In this document: in pieces, positions 6,501-6,686 of the stretch
Numbering within the stretch: position 1 is the first letter of the stretch
Layout of the letters: the number at the start of each line of letters is the position of its first letter
Source of the DNA: Bacteroidota bacterium
GTDB taxonomy: Bacteria > Bacteroidota > Bacteroidia > B-17B0 > Aurantibacillaceae
Length of the DNA: 6,686 nt
Assembly (NCBI GenBank): GCA_025359355.1
Contig: JANYGR010000115.1
Location: 1 to 6,686, forward strand
Direction: 5' to 3'
Notes under the pieces: model-generated
Told to the model about the DNA's origin: nothing
What the model saw: the letters and a program-made list of their open reading frames with translations, nothing else
Database searches by the model: none
Position numbers and translations under genes: made by a program

Positions 6501-6686
6501 GGTATTTTTGCAAATACAAACATTACACCTTTAGTTTGGTGCAACAGTATAGATAAAATGTATGCGAGTTTAAAATACCAAGGTGTAAATATTACAACGG
6601 CTGGCAACGGTATGCTAGGTAATGTGATGGATCATGGACAAATTGGTATTTGGTTAGATGCCCAAGCCGAAATTGGAGACCAATAC
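3564..6686 (+). CDS. Large secreted multidomain surface protein with right-handed beta-helix, 3' truncated
   Basis: 1041 codons without a stop, from ATG 3564 to the last base of the window. Residues 1-22 are a signal peptide (MKKIKLLLLIACSLSVWQ, cleavage near G21-Q22), so it is exported. Residues 27-135 resemble a pre-peptidase-like beta-sandwich: an opening Cys, ETWYNFNATSAG, IELYAGNCSTL, and NYYIKV near the end. Residues 150-537 look like a string of about four Ig/PKD-like domains with paired cysteines; typical pieces are GPYCLGECITF, PTYNWTIYSG and SGTYYVEAT. From about residue 540 the sequence becomes a parallel beta-helix: short turns rich in Asn, Gly, Val and Ile, with repeated GI-hydrophobic strands (TQFGILCY, YYNGIYAT, YQFGIRIE, WQYGIFAN, GQIGIWLD). 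Known: helices of this type occur in adhesins and polysaccharide-active proteins; T9SS cargo of this build normally ends in a C-terminal sorting domain, here expected beyond the edge. No catalytic motif is evident, so adhesin or surface-structural role is an inference. Confidence 0.88.
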   Translation, partial: MKKIKLLLLIACSLSVWQMKGQTGLDCNHPILIPQPYTKVFGGNSNETWYNFNATSAGLQLDIFESTALVNVSKIELYAGNCSTLTLLAKDSLTFNLDSIKTITFSGLSINSNYYIKVSFITNKITNNYKLVLSKAVGDPYLFVTNTNSGQTCAVDDEDPVSGDPLQCDVYACVGDPLLIYYSDNGTPNSSLYHIDVAIYLSGVLVSSYSGNSTYYFTPTVPGNYLVIQTTLPLPSSGYYTGINVIVGAPNTTPVHSINPASGPYCLGECITFSSLNTNAFNTSFSTNDPATGCPTGGPGNYLPNSFIFSNPGINTVNYTINGGSTCEQTFPIPLNISEPVITITSTIPVPCSFDRVFTANSSCIPSGTTPTYNWTIYSGTSNLGSVVYTSSFASNVLNYTFLASGTYYVEATSGAGFTGSQIITILPLTIPVINITTPTANLCDIKLSHGNAFVMLDPHVTMATGDVATWTATDANTLANLSIPYTIGANGIVTYNFNTFLNYPNPINFCVNVTLAGGCSNSQCLTLHPCCPSAPGVIKYSNTTFNGTTNLSSPAGYEFSGIITINPSASLYLNLTDVKMDPNTKFIVKGFLQIKGSYVHACSFMWDGIYLNGNSGLYIAQSVIEDAKRAVVDTLGANQIDVEDVWFNKNRVGIEFKRAVTTSNLQMNRLVFSTDVLPSVYTTAPFGGPITAGVTPVMLNTYPASYLKAPYNTTYGQYGIILNKTWSTGGTKINIDRITCDKVYQGVYSNLSRANITRSVFQNHTTALHPLGNTCGIYVLGSNIGVTNSFRSQVNIGTNATSDKCTFTNNTKGIWNVGSSVIDALRNTFNNQYIAIAVTNNATNKTVTIDRNKMYETQFGILCYNNVNVNTQITENTLLNTVPLGAYNANTGIITSEVITTTAAKYNVYNNSITGYYNGIYATNTYSTQITDNEAHLIPDNTPYHYQFGIRIENTNLCYVYNNNVDKPSADNSAWWQYGIFANTNITPLVWCNSIDKMYASLKYQGVNITTAGNGMLGNVMDHGQIGIWLDAQAEIGDQY

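Overview
The window looks like chromosomal DNA of an AT-rich member of the Bacteroidota, probably a flavobacterium-like or related lineage. Two things support this. The left end carries the tail of a protein with a gliding-motility-type (type B) sorting domain for the type IX secretion system (T9SS), followed at once by a PorP/SprF-family outer-membrane protein. The right end carries a long secreted beta-helix surface protein with a lipid- and Cys-free signal-peptide cleavage region of the Bacteroidota kind. Neither T9SS component is known outside this phylum and its relatives.

Layout. (1) 2-154, end of a T9SS type B cargo protein; 179-1237, PorP/SprF protein, 24 bases downstream and closed by a strong hairpin terminator at 1277-1317. 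These two probably form one transcription unit, in which the second protein helps export or anchor the first. (2) 1318-2535, about 1.2 kb without a convincing gene. It holds an 18-bp perfect palindrome, a permuted inverted repeat (1521-1559), and a degenerate repeat array (about 1690-2290). The array is built from roughly 41-bp units and contains a 165-bp higher-order unit duplicated in tandem. An AT-rich leader follows. (3) 2536-3009, a stand-alone receiver-domain response regulator, convergent with (4) 3019-3420 (minus), an XRE-family helix-turn-helix regulator with a C-terminal coiled coil; only nine bases separate the two stop codons. (5) 3421-3563, a divergent intergenic region, then 3564 to the right edge, the first 1041 codons of a secreted multidomain beta-helix protein whose C terminus lies outside the window.

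How the parts may fit. The cargo/PorP pair and the beta-helix protein both belong to the cell-surface, T9SS-exported inventory. The XRE regulator is divergently placed to the beta-helix gene and could control it; the response regulator has no kinase partner here. These regulatory links are inferences from position. The least explained part of the window is the higher-order repeat array, which matches neither CRISPR, nor rRNA/tRNA, nor an insertion sequence that I can recognise.
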